Part shown: positions 61,178 to 64,000 of the stretch, piece by piece | How positions within the stretch are numbered: the first letter of the stretch is position 1 | Layout of the letters: each line of letters starts with the position of its first letter | Assembly: GCA_963664845.1 (NCBI GenBank) | Contig: OY761615.1 | Coordinates: forward strand, 4,092,001 to 4,156,000 | Reading direction: 5' to 3' | DNA: 64,000 nucleotides | Origin: CAIYTF01 sp963664845 | GTDB taxonomy: Bacteria; Bacteroidota; Ignavibacteria; Ignavibacteriales; Ignavibacteriaceae | Translations under genes and position numbers: made by a program | The notes under the pieces: model-generated | Seen by the model: only the letters and a program-made list of their open reading frames with translations | Told to the model about the DNA's origin: nothing | Databases searched by the model: none

Positions 61178-62281
61178 TCAGTTCGTTATTTGCTTGATTA
61201 TTTGCAAAGCATTGGTAAGCGCTGCCATCACGGTTTCAGCAGGCACGGCTATATTGAGTGCAAGGTTGCCAACGTCACGAACGAGAACGAACTGCGGATT
61301 TGCATCTTTGCTCTTTTTATCATATGCCATAAACCCAACGATTGTTTGTGGCTTCAACTTTGCCAATTGTTTTGGGTAAGGAATTGACAGCGGCAACACG
61401 GCAAATGTTTCTATTTGTTCCGCCGTTATCATCCCGATTTTGTAGCTGAGAATAAAAGAGGCAAACAATCCTGCACTGACTGCAATCCCATGGGGTATCG
61501 TAAAATTACTCGCGGATTCAATTCCGTGAGCGAACGTGTGCCCCAGGTTAAGCACCTTACGCAAATCGGATTCCGTTTCATCCTGTTTCACCACGGATGC
61601 TTTGATCCGGATTGCCTCGTGGATAAGCGGATGCAACACCTTTGCGTTGGCAGGGAACCCTGCCTGGGTGAATTTACATACGTCTGCAAAGAATTTCTTG
61701 TCGCTGAGAAACGCATATTTGAGCATTTCACCACAACCATTGATAAACTCATCTCTCGGCAAGGTTTTCAGGAAAGAAAGATCGGTTAGAATAAAATCCG
61801 GCTGATAGATTGTTCCGATGTTATTCTTTTTCCCTGAGAAATTGATACCGTTTTTGCCTCCCACTGAACTGTCAACCATGGAGAGAAGGGAAGTGGGAAC
61901 GTGAACTATATGTACGCCCCGGCAATAGACGGACGAAAGAAATCCGGCTATATCACCGCAAACACCGCCGCCTATGGCAATAATAACCGAATCCTTGTTG
62001 AATTTCTGGCGTGTCATTTCTTCGGCAATTTTGGCGGCAACGGTCAAGGATTTTGATTTCTCTCCGGCGGGCAGTTTATGGAAAACAGTACGCCCGTTTA
62101 GTTTTTTGAATACCTTGTCAATTTTCGCTTTCCATAAAGCGGAAACATTCCCATCGACAATAACAAATCGATTTGAGGGAAGCTTGTGTGATGCCAACAA
62201 TCCGGGTAACTCACTGAGAATGTTTGTCCCGATGTAGCAAAAATGATTTTTTGACGGTGTCTCTATTTTAATTTTTTGCAT
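61178..62281 (-). CDS. aroB: 3-Dehydroquinate synthase
   Basis: 367 residues. NAD-binding IAIGGGVCGDIAGF, substrate region VPTSLLSMVDSSVGGKNGIN, zinc ligands Glu in GCGEMLKYA and His in LNLGHTFAHGIE and FTIPHGIAV. Second step of the shikimate pathway. Overlaps aroK by 14 bp. Confidence 0.96.
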   Translation of the reverse strand: MQKIKIETPSKNHFCYIGTNILSELPGLLASHKLPSNRFVIVDGNVSALWKAKIDKVFKKLNGRTVFHKLPAGEKSKSLTVAAKIAEEMTRQKFNKDSVIIAIGGGVCGDIAGFLSSVYCRGVHIVHVPTSLLSMVDSSVGGKNGINFSGKKNNIGTIYQPDFILTDLSFLKTLPRDEFINGCGEMLKYAFLSDKKFFADVCKFTQAGFPANAKVLHPLIHEAIRIKASVVKQDETESDLRKVLNLGHTFAHGIESASNFTIPHGIAVSAGLFASFILSYKIGMITAEQIETFAVLPLSIPYPKQLAKLKPQTIVGFMAYDKKSKDANPQFVLVRDVGNLALNIAVPAETVMAALTNALQIIKQITN

Positions 62282-62834
62282 AGTCTAACTTAAATGATTT
62301 TGATAAAATTTTCTTTAACTGGTCCACGCTGTAACCAATTGAATAGTTTGCGGCTTCATAAATGAGGTCTGCCTGTTCATAATACTTTTCTCGCTCTTTA
62401 AGCATCCCGGTAATTTTTTCAATTGCCTTCTCTTTTGAGAGGATGATATTATCGGTCGTTTGAAACAATGGCCGGTCCGTTTTGAACCGAAGCCGTGCAT
62501 AGATCTTTTCCGGTGGTATACGAAGGTAGATCAGTTTTCCTGCTCCCCGGATCAGTTGCAGATTCTCCGGCCGGAGAATGGCACCACCACCGAGCGCGAC
62601 GATAACACATTCCCTTCCCGCAGTCTTCACCAGTTCCTGATGTTCAACTTCACGAAAATACGTCTCGCCCTTGGTCTTAAAAATCTCAGTGACCTTTTCA
62701 CCGCACACGGCTTCAATACATTTATCGAGATCAATAAATGTCCATCCAAGTGTGTTGGCGAGAATTAGTCCGATTGAACTTTTCCCGCTTCCCATAAAAC
62801 CGGTAAGATAAATTCGTGAAATCTGTGCTTCCAT
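62268..62834 (-). CDS. aroK: Shikimate kinase
   Basis: 188 residues. Walker A TGFMGSGKSSIG, shikimate-binding DLDKCIE, the FREVE segment, GGGAILRPEN and the adenine-lid region FKTDRPLF. I use the ATG at 62834, two bp after the upstream TGA; a TTG at 62840 is possible. Overlaps aroB by 14 bp. Confidence 0.94.
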   Translation of the reverse strand: MEAQISRIYLTGFMGSGKSSIGLILANTLGWTFIDLDKCIEAVCGEKVTEIFKTKGETYFREVEHQELVKTAGRECVIVALGGGAILRPENLQLIRGAGKLIYLRIPPEKIYARLRFKTDRPLFQTTDNIILSKEKAIEKITGMLKEREKYYEQADLIYEAANYSIGYSVDQLKKILSKSFKLDYAKN

Positions 62835-62836
62835 AT

Positions 62837-63538
62837 TCAAAAGTAACTCTTTATACCCAGAAAAAATACTATTCCATTAAGATTTACTTTTGAATCGAAA
62901 TCCCTGGGCCCAAATGAAACGGTTTCTCCTTTGATCAAAAATGTATCCTGCGTATACCTGTTTTTCATTTTGATTTGTGCATCGCGAAATTTCATGCCGA
63001 ATGTAGCCGATACTGCGTTCATAATCCGATATTCAGTTCCAAGCAGCGTTTGTATTCCATAATTGAGTGTTCGTTCACGGGTCTCGCTGAGGTTTTGACC
63101 TGCCTGGCGGATATGCCTGCCAAAATAATAACCCACGCCTCCGCCAATAAAAAACGTGAAATTCCCGGGCTTGAATGGCAACCGGTAAACCAGATCAAGT
63201 TCAATCGGGAACACTTCATATCCGTCAACAACCGCCATCCTGTTCACTTCACTATTCACAAGCACCGTGCGCAGTGTGGTATAGGTTGTGCGCTGCCATT
63301 CTGCTTCAAATAGTAAATCCAGATCATGCCCAAGTTGCCAGGTAATCTGAAGCGAAGGAGATATAATGTCCGGTAATGATGTTGCACTGTTTCTGAGAGC
63401 AGGATCCGCGGCATTGGGGTTATAGTAAATATCGGCTTCAGTAGTATAGAGCGCTGCCGCGCCAATTGACCATTGCCGGTTTTGGGCAAATCCTGAATTG
63501 AAAATAAAAACTGCTAACAGAAACGCTGAAAATTTCAT
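62837..63538 (-). CDS. Outer-membrane beta-barrel protein
   Basis: 233 residues. Signal peptide ending GFAQ; alternating hydrophobic strands with short turns (for example FTFFIGGGVGYYFGR and VSATFGMKFRD) and a C-terminal Phe (GIKSYF), the usual barrel end recognised by BamA. No ligand or family name is evident. Shares a 2-bp gap with aroK downstream, an odd operon partner for shikimate genes. Confidence 0.8.
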   Translation of the reverse strand: MKFSAFLLAVFIFNSGFAQNRQWSIGAAALYTTEADIYYNPNAADPALRNSATSLPDIISPSLQITWQLGHDLDLLFEAEWQRTTYTTLRTVLVNSEVNRMAVVDGYEVFPIELDLVYRLPFKPGNFTFFIGGGVGYYFGRHIRQAGQNLSETRERTLNYGIQTLLGTEYRIMNAVSATFGMKFRDAQIKMKNRYTQDTFLIKGETVSFGPRDFDSKVNLNGIVFFLGIKSYF

Positions 63539-63562
63539 TTCCCAAAGATAGACAGCTTGTTT

Positions 63563-63604
63563 AAAAATAAAAACCCTCTTCAGGAGAAGAGGGTTTTTAT
63601 TTTT
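63563..63604. terminator. Strong bidirectional terminator
   Basis: Perfect 19-bp arms (63563-63581 and 63586-63604) with a 4-nt AGGA loop. The core is CCCTCTTC/GAAGAGGG flanked by A-rich and T-rich arms on both strands. Separates the PpiC-like gene from the beta-barrel/aroK/aroB operon. Confidence 0.9.
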
Positions 63605-63669
63605 GTCTTATATAAGAACGTAAAAGTCACCATGTCCGGGCTCGTGCGATCAAAAGCCTGGAACGGTTG

Positions 63670-64000
63670 CTAGAAGAACATGTACCTTCTGTCAGATATT
63701 TTTGCATCTGCTTTAAGCTTTGCTAACCATTGGTTGTAGATTCCCTGACGGCGCGAATTGCCAATGTTATCACGCAATATGTCATACTGAACTTTAAATG
63801 TGTTTTCGTCAAAGTTGTCACGTTGCGTTACTTTAATAAGGAAATAACCGTGGGTGCCTTTAACGGGTCCAATAACTTTGTTAAGCGGAGCATGAAATGC
63901 TTTTGCAGCAAAGTTATATTCCAAACCAACAGTGGGGACACTGCCGTCTGTTTTGAAGTTCTGGGCATTCCCGACACGCACGCTGCTGTTAATTTGAGCG
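63670..64000 (-). CDS. PpiC/SurA-type peptidylprolyl isomerase, 3' end only
   Basis: The last 110 codons of a gene entering from the right edge. NKVIGPVKGTHGYFLIKVTQR is the final strand-loop pattern of a parvulin (rotamase) domain, and the ending LKADAKISDRRYMFF resembles SurA/PpiD-like chaperones of FCB bacteria. Expected periplasmic folding factor for outer-membrane proteins. The rest of the gene lies beyond the window. Confidence 0.75.
   Translation of the reverse strand, partial: AQINSSVRVGNAQNFKTDGSVPTVGLEYNFAAKAFHAPLNKVIGPVKGTHGYFLIKVTQRDNFDENTFKVQYDILRDNIGNSRRQGIYNQWLAKLKADAKISDRRYMFF

Noticed and set aside
1..64000. tRNA, rRNA and CRISPR arrays
   Set aside because: Intergenic regions were read for GGTTCGAATCC-type arms, rRNA cores and regular direct repeats with spacers; none was found.

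Overview
The window comes from a bacterium of the Bacteroidetes/Chlorobi/Ignavibacteriae (FCB) lineage, most likely an Ignavibacteria-like organism. This is inferred from the many secreted proteins ending in a type IX secretion (T9SS) sorting domain with the NYPNPFNPST signature, from two Tat/iron-sulfur genes of a type common in that group, from hldD (LPS heptose, so Gram-negative), and from a menaquinone cluster. No rRNA, tRNA or CRISPR array was recognised.

Layout. 1-5 kb: two tandem, same-strand YCF48-propeller secreted proteins (the first runs off the left edge). 5.4-9.1 kb: a nitrilase-superfamily amidase, a RecD/Dda-like helicase and an M24 peptidase. 9.2-21.1 kb: five consecutive minus-strand signalling genes, four histidine kinases (two with an N-terminal receiver and a C-terminal receiver, one with DUF4118-like membrane segments, one REC-PAS-GAF kinase) and one Rcp1-like response regulator, carrying about ten PAS domains, a PocR domain and a GAF domain. 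21.1-22.0 kb is gene-poor, possibly with a decayed gene. 22-30.8 kb: metH, hldD, an extremely acidic small protein, coaD, a Tat-exported DUF362 protein and a NapH-NapG-like polyferredoxin. 31-33.5 kb: a degenerate metallophosphoesterase/PQQ-propeller protein translationally coupled to a HAD phosphatase. 33.9-43.9 kb: four more T9SS cargo proteins sharing modules, including a repeated domain marked by LPPxPPxGxFDxR. 43.9-50.1 kb: menC, menA, menB, menH, an M28 peptidase lipoprotein and dacB on the minus strand. 50.2-55.6 kb: a pilin-like locus, three small pilin-like genes transcribed leftward from a sigma-54-type promoter and, divergently, a PilV-like/PilW-like/DUF4900-like trio followed by a PEGA lipoprotein. 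55.6-57.0 kb: a complete IS3-family element. 57.3-64 kb: an MBL-fold hydrolase, trxA, then minus-strand DUF2461-ftsB-ddl and OMP-aroK-aroB operons and the 3' end of a PpiC/SurA-type gene.

How the parts fit. Much of the window serves the cell surface: T9SS cargo, pilin-like proteins, peptidoglycan enzymes (dacB, ddl), LPS heptose, a beta-barrel protein and a chaperone-like isomerase. The men cluster supplies quinone for respiration. The most unusual element is the pilin-like locus, whose products keep pilin-like hydrophobic N-termini but lack the usual GFTLIE processing motif, and whose main gene has a textbook -24/-12 promoter and a strong internal terminator.
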